Assembly: GCA_038503035.1 (NCBI GenBank)
Contig: JAVSML010021650.1
Location: 477,535 to 541,534 of the forward strand
DNA from: Crocodylus rhombifer
Taxonomy: Eukaryota > Chordata > Crocodylia > Crocodylidae
Direction of reading: 5' to 3'
Length of the DNA: 64,000 nucleotides
Positions within the stretch are counted from its first letter, which is position 1; each line of letters begins with the position of its first letter. The position numbers and the translations under genes are program-made. Shown in pieces: positions 1 through 12,126 of the stretch. The notes below the pieces were generated by a model. It was not told the origin of the DNA and did no database searches. It saw nothing but the letters and a program-made list of their open reading frames with translations.

Positions 1-900
1 CCTTACGACTTATGCCAAGTGCTACCCTGAGTTATATTCTGTCTGACCTCCATCTGGCTATTCAGGGGGTTAGCTGAGTGTAGAGAAGGGTTAAATTGGC
101 CTGTATTTACACTGTACTCACAAGAGGCCAAATACTTCATGGTCTGGGAGCAGCTGGTAGAAGACATGGGCACAGGAACAGATTACCACAGGACAAAGGA
201 GGGTGAGGGTTTTACAAAGCATCCACTGCCCTGCAGTAACTGTCCATGTGTGTGTTCTCATCCTGCTATGGTAAAGTGAACCAGCAGTACTTTACTTTTT
301 CTTCACTGTGGACTAAGCTGCTTCAGGTTTGTTTTCATTTGTTGCAGGATAAGATTGTACATACAGGTTGTTAAAGCAGAGAAATGGATGCACTATAAAG
401 CCCCCTGCCCACTTTGTAGTGAGCTGTTCCTGGACCCATGCCCTTAGTCATTTGCAGTTGTATAAAATCTGTGTGAGATGATACCAAGTTGAAGTCTTTT
501 GTCCCCCAGATTCAATGCTGGGGTCTGGCCCCCACTTTGTACAGAGGTATGTGACTATGAAAAATCAGGACCACAGACTGCAGCATCTTATTAGGGGTAT
601 GTAGGCAACTTAGTCAGACATAGCAATAGGAATACAGAGGGGCAGGAGGTAACTCTGGAATCAGGTCAAGAGAAGAGGAGTTAACCCCCTTCATCTTGTG
701 ATACCCATGATCATCTTTGCTTAGTCCATCACTAAAACATTGGCAAAGGCAGCAAAATAGTACTTCCCCCAAGGGGGGGGTGACCTAGGCAGGGAGAGTT
801 GGTAGATGATTTTTTTTATTTGGAACTAGACTATAAGGGCATCTATACACTTACTCAAGTGTGTGGGGGGGACACTTTAATTAGAGCAGCCACTCTAATT
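1..900. other. No gene seen; presumed LRRC75B intron 3
   Basis: Ordinary non-coding sequence with no recognised repeat apart from short homopolymer runs near 772-780 and 810-820. It is assigned to intron 3 only by inference from the missing last exon. Confidence 0.4.
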
Positions 901-937
901 AAAGCACCTGCAACATCATGCATTCGGTGTCCCATTC

Positions 938-1015
938 TTCAAAATGGTGACAGGGGACTTGAACTAAAGCTCATTCGACAAGCTTTAGTTCAAGTGCCTC
1001 TGCTGTCATTTTGAA
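938..1015. repeat. Palindromic hairpin, MITE-like core
   Basis: A perfect 15-bp inverted repeat (957-971 and 981-995, arm ACTTGAACTAAAGCT) surrounds a 9-nt loop. Pairing continues outward with few mismatches to CTTCAAAATGG on the left and CCATTTTGAAG-like sequence on the right, giving arms of about 35 bp. The flanks, rich in TTAATTA words, may belong to a larger foldback transposon of about 800-1110, but I could not fix its ends. Confidence 0.55.
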
Positions 1016-2505
1016 GTGTGTGGATGCTGACTAGGTGTGTCAGGAGGCTGCTGGAGTGTGTTAATTAACTCAGTTAATCAGATCTGCTCTGACTCGATTA
1101 GCACATGTTAGTACGCATCAGAGCAGACATCTAGCACATGTATAGGTGACTGAAGACAGAAAAGAAAGAGGCATTTTATGTTCTTTAACCTCTTCAGCTG
1201 AGCTAGCAGCTCTTTTGGGTAGTAGTATTCAGTTCCCGCTGATGTATCTGAACTGAATGTCATGCATAAGCTATAGAGCTGGGTGCTCTGTCCACAGGAA
1301 AGGAATGTACCAGACTCTGTGACAAAGATGACAGGGTGTTTCCTGGATGTGCCAGGTAGGCAAGATTGCCTGGGAACAGGCATTTCCAGCACTAGTAGGA
1401 TCTGGATGGAGAGATGCCTGGTGGCTGTACAGGAGGCAACATGACTGAGCAGAGCAGGCTCAAGTCTATTCTTGTCTATGCTGGTATAAATCAGAAGCGG
1501 CACCACTGACTGCTATGCTGGGTAAACAAGGGCAGTATCAGGCTCAGAGTTGTTTGCATCTGTCCCAGTTCGATCCAAACAGAACTCAGGACTCCTTTCC
1601 TTGAAATGAATTTTTGCACTGCAGTGAATTCCCTTTGCAGAGATGAGCCCTGCTGCCCAGATGCCCTGGTGGATAAGGCACCAGGGTGACAAGAGCTGAG
1701 GGGTGCAGCACTACTGGACCCATAGACTAGAAAGCCTACAGAAAATGCGTAGTGGGGCAAAGCTTTCTCTGCACATCCCATCACTCTTTGTGATGAGCCA
1801 AAGGACTCCCACAGCCTGGCAGGGATGGGGGACGGGCACTGGCTCCGCAGTGTGAGGTTGGAAGCCTTTTCCCTTGCTCCTTTCTGTATCAGGGAATTGG
1901 GGTTCAAGCAGTCCCCTGCACAGGGACTTTGCCTAGCGGGTGAAAGGTTTGATTTTTAGTGGCCCTTGGGGTATTCAGTGTCCTCCTATCAGAAGGTTCT
2001 GCTGTGACCCCAGGTAGTAGAAAAGCCAGAAGTGGGGCTGAGCTGGAAGATGATAGGACTCTGAAGGCGACCAGTCTCTTTCTTCTCTTATAAAGAGATT
2101 TGCTTGTCCTTATTCATCCATTAATTCCCACCCCTGGTTGATCCATCTGAAGAGACTGCAGTAATAAGTCACGGATTCTGCTCCAACCAGATCAGGTACC
2201 TTCTGTCTCTTTCCCCAGCAACAAGTCAATGCCCAGAGGAGGCCTTAAGCAAGCAGACAAATTATCTTCCTATAATTGATTCTCCAGACAGAGAGAATAC
2301 TGGCTGCATGTGCTGAGCTTGCTTCACTCTTGGTCCTATCTCTCCCTGCTCTGCACTTCTCTTACTCTTGCTCTCTCTCTCTCTTCCTCTGTCTTTCATG
2401 GTAGCTTTGAGCTGCTGTGCTCCTCCCTCTGACATTCCCTGGCACATTAGCCTCCCTCCTTATCTAACAGAGTTTCTCCTGCCCCCTAAAAAGGCTTGTT
2501 TAAAA
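1016..2505. other. No gene seen
   Basis: Non-coding sequence; the open frames on the minus strand (1108-1506, 1491-1907) show no recognisable family or splice structure. A CT-rich tract occurs at about 2330-2395. Confidence 0.4.
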
Positions 2506-2620
2506 CAGGGATGTTGAACCTGCGGCAAGGAATCAGTTAAGTGTGTACACTATAGCTGACGGCCCTCGCACCACAGCCATGCACAAAGCCAAGGTGTCGG
2601 GCAGGAACTGCTTGACCTCG
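2506..2620 (+). mobile_element. Possible hAT-type fragment
   Basis: The start CAGGGATGTTGAACCTGCGG resembles the terminus of the short hAT-like families found elsewhere in the window (CAGGGGTG…). No matching right terminus or target duplication is visible, so this would be a truncated copy. Confidence 0.3.
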
Positions 2621-2867
2621 AGCATCTAATAAACCAGCAGAGAGGTCACTAGTCTGTAGGCATTTTTCCCTCACTTTCTTAAAGAAGTACAGCCCATTTC
2701 TTAAAGACATTGAAAAGCAGCTTGCTTCCTTCCCACCTGTTGGTGCTGGTCATGGGTCCAGTATTGCACTTATGTGGGAAAGCAAACCTCCTGAAGAATC
2801 TGAGTGCAAAAGAAAAGGGTCTGAAAACAGTGCTATAAGAAGTTCAACTCTGAAGTGCCTAGGGATA

Positions 2868-2961
2868 ATTTAGCTGGGAATGGTCCTGCTTTGAGCAGGG
2901 GGTTGGACTAGATGTGACCAACCTCCTGAGGTCCCTTCCACCCCTAATTTCCTGTGATTCT
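2868..2961 (+). mobile_element. CR1 LINE 3'-end fragment
   Basis: The stretch ggttggactagatg followed by cctcctgaggtcccttcca and ending cctgtgattct is the characteristic 3' end of CR1 LINEs. Only the last ~95 bp are present, a typical 5'-truncated copy. Confidence 0.85.
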
Positions 2962-3011
2962 AAGCCAGCTACCACCTTAACAATGCATTCCTCTCAAAAT
3001 GACCCCTGAAT

Positions 3012-3155
3012 GCTCATGTTCATGTGCAGATGAGAAAAATGCCAGGTTATTCACAGAGAAATGGGTCATCTATTATTCGCTAATTTCTCAATAAATTGGC
3101 TGAAAAATTGCCACCACAGAAAGCTTTTCTGTGAGACAAAATAGCTGCATAATGG
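3012..3155 (-). repeat. MIR-linked interspersed repeat, copy A
   Basis: On the minus strand this matches, at roughly 80% by eye, the plus-strand segment 6478-6584: both contain CTCTGTGAAT, AATTTCTCAATAAATTGGCT and GAGACAAAATAGCT. The 3' part, with TTTTCTCATCTG, resembles the MIR tail seen complete in copy B. Confidence 0.65.
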
Positions 3156-5824
3156 CATGGCCAGCCATTCTCCCAGGACTCGCTGGTGAGACAGCAAAGG
3201 CAGTGTTTCGCCAGACTCTCAGCTGGTATAAACTGACAGAACCCTGCTGGAGTCAGTGGGCTACTTTCTGCCTGCTGAGGAGCTGGCCTGTGAATGCAGA
3301 GAGCTCTTGTGAGCTCTGCAAAGGGTTGAGGGGGAAAAGTTCCACTCCCAGCACCCCCAGGCTGAGGCTGCATCCCTGCAGGGGCAGTTGTGGGTAGAAC
3401 TGTGTATTACTGCATCTCTTGGTTCCACCATGTCTCCAGTGATCCTTCCCTGTGCCTGGCCCTGTGTTATATAACCCCTGCACAGCTTCACAAGATCCTG
3501 TAGAGAACAATGACATTCTCTTGAGTAACTGTAAGCAAGGAGCAAAGGCAGCAAGGAGCAGCCTGCCTTGTCAGGAGCAAGAGCCAGTGCCCAGCAGAAA
3601 TGCCTCCTGCCCTTGGTGCTTGCACAGAGCTCGTCTTTGCAGCAGGAAATGTGTGAGAGGTTAATGCTGGCATGTGTGACCCTGTGATGTGTACAATGCC
3701 ATGCCATTAGGTGGGCTCTCCTCCATTTGCGGTGTTGTGGCTCCCTCTGATACAGCATTCAAAACACTGGCAAATAGGGTCTATATTCCCTTTGGTTCCT
3801 CTCCCTGGGAATGGGCCCAACTCCCATATGCTTCCTACTTGGGGTCCAATCCTGCTCCCACCAAAATTATTGGAAATGTTGTCATTGGTGCAGTTGGGAG
3901 CACCCCTGTAATGTAACTTTATTCATGTGCTCTACTAGCCCTGTGCAGCCTCCCTTCCAAATGCCGATTGTCCCTGTGACAGGGTGTCTGGTCTTTGCCA
4001 AACTTGCTTTTCAGCTGGTGTTTCCCAGCTTCACAAACCTGGCAGTATAGTTCATGTTATGCAAGGCCCTTGCCCTGATTTCTAGGAAGATAACAGAACC
4101 CCATGTAAACATTCATCCTGCAGTGCATCCAGGCAAATGCTGCCTTGCCTTCAGCCAGGGACATATGCAGGCCAATATGTGCTGAGTACTGCACATTGAA
4201 AGCTCCTGGCAGGGAGATCTGGTCTCAGTAGAAGAAGTGCAAGAGACAAGCTTCAGTACATCCGCATTCCCCCCGCCTCCCTCAGTTTTTCTCTTGGATA
4301 ATAAACATTCTCTCTGCACACGGCCTCAGCCAGTGCTTCTGCTTCCTGGGAACTGATGCTTAACTAATGCAGGAGGCTTCAGAGCTGTCTAGATGAAAGA
4401 CTCATAAGACACAAAATTAATCACGTCTATTAGAAAGTGCCTGGCATTTGCCTTCAGATTCTTGTCCCTGGGGCCCGGCCCTCATTTTTTAATGCATCAG
4501 AGTCTGGGAGAATGGCTCAGCCCATTTCCATCTGAGCTGAATCCACCTCCTCCCCTCTCAACTTTCTTTTTTCTTGTCAGCTGCACTCTGGCATTCACAG
4601 TGAAATGCTGCATAGGCGCTTGGCTGCACTGGCACTCAGAGGACACCACTGAGCAGCCTTTTCCCACAACCAGAGACCATCTTGGCCTTCTCATCAGCTC
4701 TGCAGGGTTGGAAGAGTTAATTTCTTTAGGGAAGGGATAGCCAAACAGTGCCCACTTTCAGGCTGCATTAGCAGCTTGCCGGAAGCCCAGGTCTCACACT
4801 GCTTTTGTATCAAATGGAGAAGTTTACAACTATCATCAGCTTTAATTCAGAGGTATCCAACACAATGGGTTCTAGCATGCAATGCTTCAAGAGTCCTAGC
4901 CTAATATGGCAGCTGATATCACTCCTGCTGAGGAAGACTGGATAGGATCCACAGCAGATAGATGACTTCCATCCCAGTCTGAAGAAGCATTGGGAGGTGA
5001 AAGCAGATCTCCAGTGGGTCTCTAATCTACCCATCCATGGGATGTTTGGGCTTCACAATGTGTGTGTCCTGCTCCTAGCACAGGCCCTGCCAGCTGTGAT
5101 TTCAGCAGTATGCTGCAGCACTGCCTGGGGAATTACCAGCCATCTCCCTTTGCATCCAGCCTGTAAACATTTCCCTGTGCTGCCTCATACAAGTGTATAG
5201 CCTATGCTCATTAAGGGGAGCTGCCCCTGGTGGCTAATAAACTGGGAATCAGCAGCTTTTCTCCGTTTAGAGTCCATGAAAAGGCAAGGATGATTGACTG
5301 TGCTGTTTTTGGATCACATAGGGGGTAGACTATGGCCTTTTCTTAATTACTGACGCAGCATAATCTACCTTCTCTTGGGTTCCTAGTGGCTCCAGACACT
5401 GCACCATAGTGCAGCTTCTTAGGGCAGAGTATGAAAGATATAAGAAAAGCCTTGTCCATGCAGCTCTGCTGGCTCCTTGCAGGACAGAGCTGCTGGGGAA
5501 GTTGATTTACCTTGACTTCTGGAGGAGTGAGAAGTGGCAGTATTTATTTCTCCCAGTTCAGTGCTGGTCACTGTGGGCCATCTTGCCATCCCACTGACCA
5601 GGCTCTTTGGCACATGCTATTGCCCCAGCTGATGCTATGGAGGGCTGGTGACCTTGACCACAGGGTGGGTGGAATATAGAGATGGGCTTTCTGTTACTCC
5701 TCATTGCAATTGGGACTGTATGATATTAGGCTGCAGCCCTGCATCTCTTCCCCCTTCCCCCACTGCTCAGATATCACTGGCACTATCCCTTTTTGCAGCT
5801 GAGAGAGGCATGATCTGTGAGCCA
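3156..5824. other. No gene seen
   Basis: Non-coding sequence. Overlapping open frames on both strands around 3130-3760 have no family resemblance and no exon structure that I can recognise. Confidence 0.4.
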
Positions 5825-5892
5825 GGCACATCTCCGTTTTGGCTCTGCCACTGATATTCACTGCGACCTCAGACAATTCACTTCCCATCATC
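5825..5892 (+). mobile_element. MIR SINE fragment
   Basis: The stretch ggctctgccactgatattcac followed by gacctcagacaattcacttc matches the MIR core ('tctgccacttactagctgtgtgaccttgggcaa…'). It is short and diverged. Confidence 0.55.
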
Positions 5893-6477
5893 AAGGTACT
5901 GCACTACAGCCCTGAACAAGGAGACTGAACAGACTTGTCATTGTATCAGATTAGAGAGTGCAGTTTCCTAACTGGTTTCCATTTACTTGCTTAACTTTCT
6001 CTTTCTTCAGCTGCCCTGCTTTCTGCTCCCTTTAGTGCTTGCTTGTCTTTGCATCCCTGCTCTTCTACACCCATTTTATCATCTTTTAGTCTTATCTTGT
6101 CTCTTACTTCCAGACAGGGTATTTTGCCAGCCACAAATGAATGAACTAAAACCTACCCAGAGTAACCAGCAGATCCCTCCCACCTACCACATAACTGTTT
6201 TTCCTGGCGCACAGGTCCCTAGAGGTGTCAGTGTTTTGCTGTGGGATTCTCTAGTCCCTAGCTTCTGCTTGTAGATGGGATCTGGGTCCTAGAGACTCTT
6301 CTACACTCTAAGGTGGAGGGACAGCCCTACAGCAGTAAATTCTACCTCTCTCTACTGCCACATCCTAGACATATTTATCTGTTTAATATCTTGGCCCTGG
6401 GCTGTAGTGTACCTGAAGGGATGCTCACCTGATCATGGGTTAGCATGTCCTGTTTTCATATCACAAATCATCCCATG

Positions 6478-6584
6478 AAGACAGCTATTTTGTCTCTCAG
6501 AAAAGCTTCCATAGGAGCAATTTTCCAGCCAATTTATTGAGAAATTATGAAATTACAGTTGACACATTTCTCTGTGAATCAGCT
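6478..6584 (+). repeat. MIR-linked interspersed repeat, copy B
   Basis: This is the inverted partner of 3012-3155, 3.3 kb away. It is followed directly by a MIR 3' part, suggesting that the unit is the 5' portion of a CORE-SINE-like element or a repeat adjoining one. Confidence 0.65.
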
Positions 6585-6700
6585 GGATGACTTTGGAGAA
6601 GTGACTTTTATTCTCTGCTTCAGTTTCCCATCTACAAAATTAGCATGAAGCAAATTCTTTTTCCTTCTGCCTAGGAATGCCATGAAGATTCTTTAGTTAT
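6583..6700 (+). mobile_element. MIR SINE 3' part
   Basis: The words gatgactttggagaagtgac, gcttcagtttcccatctac and aaaattagcatgaag follow the MIR order 'gaccttgggcaagt…cctcagtttcctcatctgtaaaat'. Confidence 0.6.
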
Positions 6701-6935
6701 TATTCTGTTGGCACCATGTAACTGCTAAAACTTATTCCGATCTGCCAAAACTGTCACCTAGGGTACTGAGTGATGTTCTTGGAGAACAACAAAAAATACA
6801 TAAAGCGGTTATGAGCTGTTTTCCCTCACCCCCTCTAGACTTTCTCTGCATTTCCAAATGCTTCTAACACTGCAGTGCCTGGGCACTGCACATAAATTAG
6901 AGAGAAACAGTGAGATGTGTCCAGAAGGGACAAAA

Positions 6936-8791
6936 AAGGCTAAAAAGAAAGGCTACAAAGGATGGAGGACAGGATTCACCTCCAAGAAGGTTTATTCTGT
7001 ACTGGTCCAGTCCTGCAGGAAGCAAACCAGGAAAGCCAAGGCTGCAACTGAACTCCAACTAGCTTCGAGCATCAAGGACAATAAAAAGTCCTTTTTCAGA
7101 TATGTGGGGAGCCGGAGGAAAAGCAAGGGAAACATTAGACCCCTGCTGAACCAGATGGGACAACTTACAACTGATGCCCAGGAAAAAGCAAACCTATTAA
7201 ATGGGTACTTTGCATCGGTCTTTCATCAGTCCCATGGGACGCCCATGCCTGCTACGGGACAGGGAGGTCCAGGTGAGGGAGATCCCCGCCCTCTATTAAT
7301 GCTGACCTCATGAAGGAGCACCTTGAGAAGCTGGATACCTTCAAGTCAGCCGGCCCTGACAATCTACATCCCAGGGTATTCAAGGAGCTGGTGAGCACCA
7401 TAGCCCGGCCCCTGGCACAGATCTTTGAAAAGTCCTGGCACTCTGGTGTAGTGCCCAAAGACTGGAAGAAGGCCAATGTGGTGCCTATCTTCAAGAAAGG
7501 GAGGAAAGTGGATCCAGCAAACTATAGGCCCATCAGCCTGACTTCTATCCTGGGGAAGGTCTTAGAAAAGTTTATTAAGGAGGCCATCCTTAATGGACTG
7601 GCTGACGCCAACATCCTGAGGGATAGCCAGCATGGGTTTGTTGCAGGTAGGTGTTGATTGATCTCATTTCCTTCTACGACCAGGTGACCTATCACCTGGA
7701 CAAGGGAGAAGAGATTGATGTCATATATCTTGACTTGAAAAAAGCCTTTGATCTGGTATCCCATGATCACCTCTTGGTGAAACTGGCCAGTTGTGGCCTT
7801 GGGTCCACCACAATCCGCTGGCTGGGAAATTGGCTCCATGGTCGAACCCAGAGGGTAGTAACTGATGGAAGTCAATCATCATGGTGTCCTGTGACCAGTG
7901 GGGTCCCCCAAGGCTCTGTCCTTGGACCCATATTGTTCAACATCTTCATTAATGATGTGGACATTGGAGTCAGAAGCGGACTGGCCAAGTTCGCCGACGA
8001 CACCAAACTTTGGGGCAAAGCATCCACACCAGAAGACAGGCGAGTGATCCATGCTGACCTGGACAGGCTCAGCAAATGGGCGGACGAGAACCTGATGGTG
8101 TTTAACACTGAAAAATCCAAGGTTCTCCACCTTGGGAAGAAAAACCTGCAGCATCCTTATAGGCTTGGCAGTGCTACTCTGGCTAGCACTACAGAAGGAA
8201 GAGACTTGGGGGTCACCATTGACCTCAAGATGAACATGAGCCTGCAATGCAATGCTGCAGCTAGTAAAGTGACCAAAATGGTGGCTTGCATCCATAGATG
8301 TTTCTCAAGCAATCCCGGGACATCATTCTCCCCTTGTACTCGGCCTTGGTGAGGCCGCAGCTGGAGTACTGCATCCAGTTTTGGGCTCCACAATTCAAAA
8401 AAGATGTGAAGAAGCTTGAGAGAGTCCAGAGAAGAGCCACGCGCATGATCAGAGGTCAGGAAAACAGACCTTACGATGACAGGCTGAGAGCCATGGGGCT
8501 CTTTAGCCTGGAAAAGTGCAGGCTCAGGGGTGATCTGATGACCACCTATAAGTTTATCAGGGGTGACCACCAGTTTTTGGGGGAACATTTGTTCACCAGA
8601 GCACCCGAAGGGATGACAAGGTTGAACGGTCATAAACTACTACAATATCGTTTCAGGCTGGACATAAGGAAGGATTTATTTCCTGTCCGAGCCCCCAAAG
8701 TCTGAAACAGCCTGCCATCGGCGGTGGTTCAAGCACCTACATTGAACACCTTCAAGAGCAAATTGGATGCTTACCTTGCTGGGATCCTATG
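6936..8791 (+). pseudogene. CR1 ORF2 reverse transcriptase, frameshifted
   Basis: This is the reverse transcriptase part of CR1 ORF2, which in intact elements copies the RNA at a nicked target. It is split over at least three frame changes, near 7260-7320, 7650 and 8300. Pieces in order: basic linker with KDNKKSFFRYV (6936-7313), RT fingers with KSAGPDNLHP and WKKANVVPIFKKG (7310-7657), palm with YLDLKKAFD, SGVPQGSVLGP and the catalytic FADDT at 7990-8004 (7651-8300), and the C-terminal region with VRPQLEYCIQFW (8298-8705). A TGA at 8703 interrupts the conserved tail, which continues to about 8791. The endonuclease domain is absent. The catalytic Asp pair is intact, but the frame is not, so no activity is expected. 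Confidence 0.92.
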
Positions 8792-8884
8792 ACCCCAGCT
8801 GACTTCCTGCCCTTTGGGCGGGGGGCTGGACTTGATGATCTTCTGAGGTCCCTTCCAGCCCTAATGTCTATGAAATATATGAAA
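6936..8884 (+). mobile_element. CR1 LINE, 5'-truncated, about 1.95 kb
   Basis: A chicken-repeat-1 family non-LTR retrotransposon, cut at its 5' end before the reverse transcriptase region and retaining the 3' end (gaggtcccttccag, then a short atgaaat terminal repeat). It aligns by eye with the minus-strand CR1 at 59.9-62.3 kb along its whole length. It lies in sense opposite to LRRC75B. Confidence 0.93.
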
Positions 8885-10394
8885 TTCTCTATCCTACTCT
8901 TTGGTTTAGTAAAAGTGATTCAGTAGGAAGATTCCTTTAGTGAGTGATCCTGGCACAGCAACCAACATGGCCAAAGGAAGGAGCCAGATGTGCACAGGTT
9001 TAGAATCCAAGGTCCATATCTGGCCTGTGTCTTCAAATACCAATGTACTGGGCAGCTGTACACATGTAACAAGCAAGTAGATGCAACTACAAAAAATATA
9101 ACTGCAATTGTATGTTGCCAATACCCATGTCCACAGTTACCCATTCCACATGTGCAAATTCCCATTGCATGCACTGTTCTCTGGCTGTGTATACTGTCTG
9201 CATATTTTATTAATTCAATTTAGTCTGTTGCCTTTGTGAAAACAAGATGCAGACAGAATCAGCCAGCTCTGGGAACAATTCAGGTTGATGATATATAAGA
9301 TTCCCTGACACAGCTCTGCCAAGGCAACTCAGTCTTAATTCTTCAAGACATTCCTGGGGTGTGCCCAAGGTCTGCAAATGCACGTTAGCTGTGGCCTACA
9401 GATCCTAATCCCCTTTTATTCCAAGCTTGAGTTCTCACAAGGTGCTAATCGTGCATGTTGTAGTGCCCCCTGCTATTCTAGCATCAATCCCCACTGCCAG
9501 GGCACTTTTCTTTTGAGAAAGAAGTATATGCTGTTAATCCATCCTTGTATTCCCTCTAAACAGAAACTGTCATTTGGGCCAGATTGTAGAGTGCTTCTGC
9601 AGCAATAAATTAATGAGGCCTCAAAACCTCTGAAAACAATAATTAATAATGTTAGAAATTCCACACCTATCAAACTGCCATAGCAATAGCATCGTGATAA
9701 CCCAGCAAGTCAATAACCCAAGGTATAGGCCTCTGAGAGAAAGAGGTTTTCTTAACACATTATTCTTTATGCTAGAAACATCAATTCAAAAACAAAGGGA
9801 AGCAGGAGTTATACAACTTTCCAGGATGTATTGTTATTATTCCGAGTGAATGATATCCATATGCTGTAAAACATGTGGCCATAAAAGACCCTTTATTAGC
9901 TTACAAGGGTTGTCATATTCCTCAGGGGCTGAATTGAGCTGGCTCACCCTGGCTTGTTTGAACTGTGCTTTTTCCTGTTGGAGATACCTTGTGTTTCAGG
10001 AGCTGAGCTTTCCATTTAATAGCAGAAGTGACATCCTAAAGATTGTGACTTCTGTGTTTGCTGGGAGTCAAAATAAGAATCAGATGTAAACCAGTGTAAT
10101 TCTGCAGGCCTGGAAGATGTGAGAAACAGATAACAGGTTTGTGAAAGGGGTGAACCATCCTTCTGCTTTTCTAAGTTTTTTGAAAACTCTGAAGCCTAGT
10201 GGTGATGATGCTTTAAATGTGAGTGATCTTAACAGTTTCACTGGATCAGAGGGACAACTGCATTACACAGATTTGTGCAGGGTGTTGTGATGGGTATCTC
10301 TAACTGATGACATGAGGGTATTGAGCTTGTAAGGTAATTTTCCTCCAGTTAGACTACTGGCATCTTCATTTACCAACAGCTTAATGATCACTGA
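8885..10394. other. No gene seen
   Basis: AT-moderate non-coding sequence with no recognised repeat or exon. Confidence 0.4.
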
Positions 10395-10470
10395 AAGTCC
10401 TGATCTTGACCTAATTTACACCTGTTCTGCACCAGAATAACACCACTCACTTCAGTGAATATGTGAGTGA
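10395..10470 (+). repeat. Fragment of old sauropsid repeat
   Basis: The words ctaatttacacctg and cacttcagtgaat resemble an old reptile interspersed sequence with 'aatttacaccagtgtaaat…cttcagtgga'. Family name unknown to me; short and diverged. Confidence 0.35.
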
Positions 10471-11117
10471 AAGCAGAACAAAGTTCAGTAGCTCTCAGGG
10501 AAGCAAACTTGTTTAAACATCCCATTCTGGAGTAAGTCTCTATTCTGTGAAACTGTGCTACTCAGTGCACTGGTTAACTACTCTTCAGATCAGGCAGGCT
10601 GCTTCTTGACACAGAAAGTCTCAAGAGTTTATGTATGTATTTGTGCATGTACATGTATGTCATGGGGGACATGGAGAGGGAAAGGGCACACACAGTCTAC
10701 CCAGTATTTTGGCCAAGCAGATAAGCCAAATGTAATACATGCAATTAAGAACAGGCTGGACATCTTCTGTGGTGTCCTGCATATTTCAGGACTAGGTGCT
10801 TGGGACTGAAAGAAGCATCCTGTTTTCGTTACCCTGCAGTTGACTTGAGGAAAATACAGCAGGTAATAGCCACAGGCCCTGACCCTCAGTGCTGTGCTGT
10901 GCTGTGCACTGACTCTTCTCCCAGATTCAGAATCAAATGCCATATTACAAGTGCTATTGGCTTACTAGCTAACAAAGGAATGCCATGCCATTAAATAGCC
11001 CATGGATTATCCTGAATGATCAACACATTGTATTTTAGCACCTGTGGCTTAGTAGGGTTTTACAGCAATACCTTGGAAGAGAATGCAGATATTAAAATAC
11101 CACTGTATCGTTTCTCT

Positions 11118-11320
11118 GTATAGGACAGGGGTGGGCAAAATGTGGCCTGGGGGCCAGATGTGGCCTGCCAGACCATTCTATCCAGCTCACAGGACCCCTA
11201 CAAAATTTAGAAAATTAATATTAATCTGCCCTGGGCTGCCTGTCATGCAGCCCTCAATGGCTTGCCGAAGCTTAGTAAGTAGCCCTCTGCCCAAAATATT
11301 TGCCCACCCCTGGTATAGGA
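11118..11320 (+). mobile_element. hAT-type MITE (family 1), 187 bp, with 8-bp TSD
   Basis: The element (11126-11312) begins CAGGGGTGGGCAAAAT and ends ATATTTGCCCACCCCTG, an imperfect terminal inverted repeat. It is flanked on both sides by GTATAGGA (11118-11125, 11313-11320), an exact 8-bp duplication typical of hAT transposons. It encodes no transposase and is the same length as the copy at 63.5 kb, which is in the opposite orientation. Confidence 0.9.
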
Positions 11321-11384
11321 TGTAGCACCTTGACTTACGGCTGTAACCTGTATTTTGAGCAGCAAAACAGTGCAAGTAGATGAA

Positions 11385-11450
11385 AATTAGGGCTCCTATT
11401 GAAAACAATAGGGGGACTGCCTTTGACTTCAGTGGAAACAGGGCTTGATC
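11385..11450 (+). repeat. Fragment of old sauropsid repeat
   Basis: The words ttgacttcagtggaaacagg and gcttgatcaagagtcc resemble the 'cattgacttcaatgggagcaggatcaggccc' reptile repeat. Short, diverged. Confidence 0.35.
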
Positions 11451-11689
11451 AAGAGTCCTGTGTGCTTTAAGGGTCTGCTACTCCTTGAATAATGGAGGCA
11501 TGTTACTAACCTAGTGTTATTGCAAGTACTCAATTGGGTTTCACAGCAACATGGGCAACATATTACAGTTACTGCAAGGTAGAAGCCAGATCTATAGTTG
11601 AAAGGCTGTACAAGTCCAACTTGACTGTACTGGCACATGTGTAAAGAGAACTGAATTCAGGATTATATTCTGTCCAGTGCTAGATTTAG

Positions 11690-12035
11690 GCATAAGCTAA
11701 GTAAGTTTCAGCTTGGGGCGTCACGTTACGAGCGGCCTCTAAAGCAACCCTCAGGCTGCGAAGGGTCAGCTGCTGGACTGGAAGTGACTGTGGACCAGCA
11801 AACTGCGGCCCCGCAGAATTGGGTGGAGAGGCCACAACTCCTTCCGCAGGGCCTGCGGCTGCTGTGGTTGAGGCTTGGGCCCACCCCCCTGCCTGGGGGG
11901 TGAAAGCATCTTTACTTGTGTTCTGGCGGGAAATTCTGGCCACGGGGCTCTGCATGGTGGGCCACAGTTTGCTGGGCTGCAGCCACTTCCAGCCTCCAGT
12001 TTGCCAGGCTATGGCATAGAAAAGTTGGGAACCCC
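11690..12035. mobile_element. Composite GC-rich repeat, DNA-transposon-like
   Basis: The left part (gctagatttaggcataagct) resembles termini of short DNA elements in reptiles and the right end reads AAAAGTTGGGAACCCCTAT, which reversed looks like a hAT-type start. No matching target duplication was found, so this may be two fragments. Confidence 0.4.
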
Positions 12036-12126
12036 TATCTTAGGGCTTCAGGCCAGCATGTCATAATCCATCCCTGATTCTGTTCCTTATGCACTCTGAC
12101 TTCCAGGCTGTTCAATGTTTGATTAC

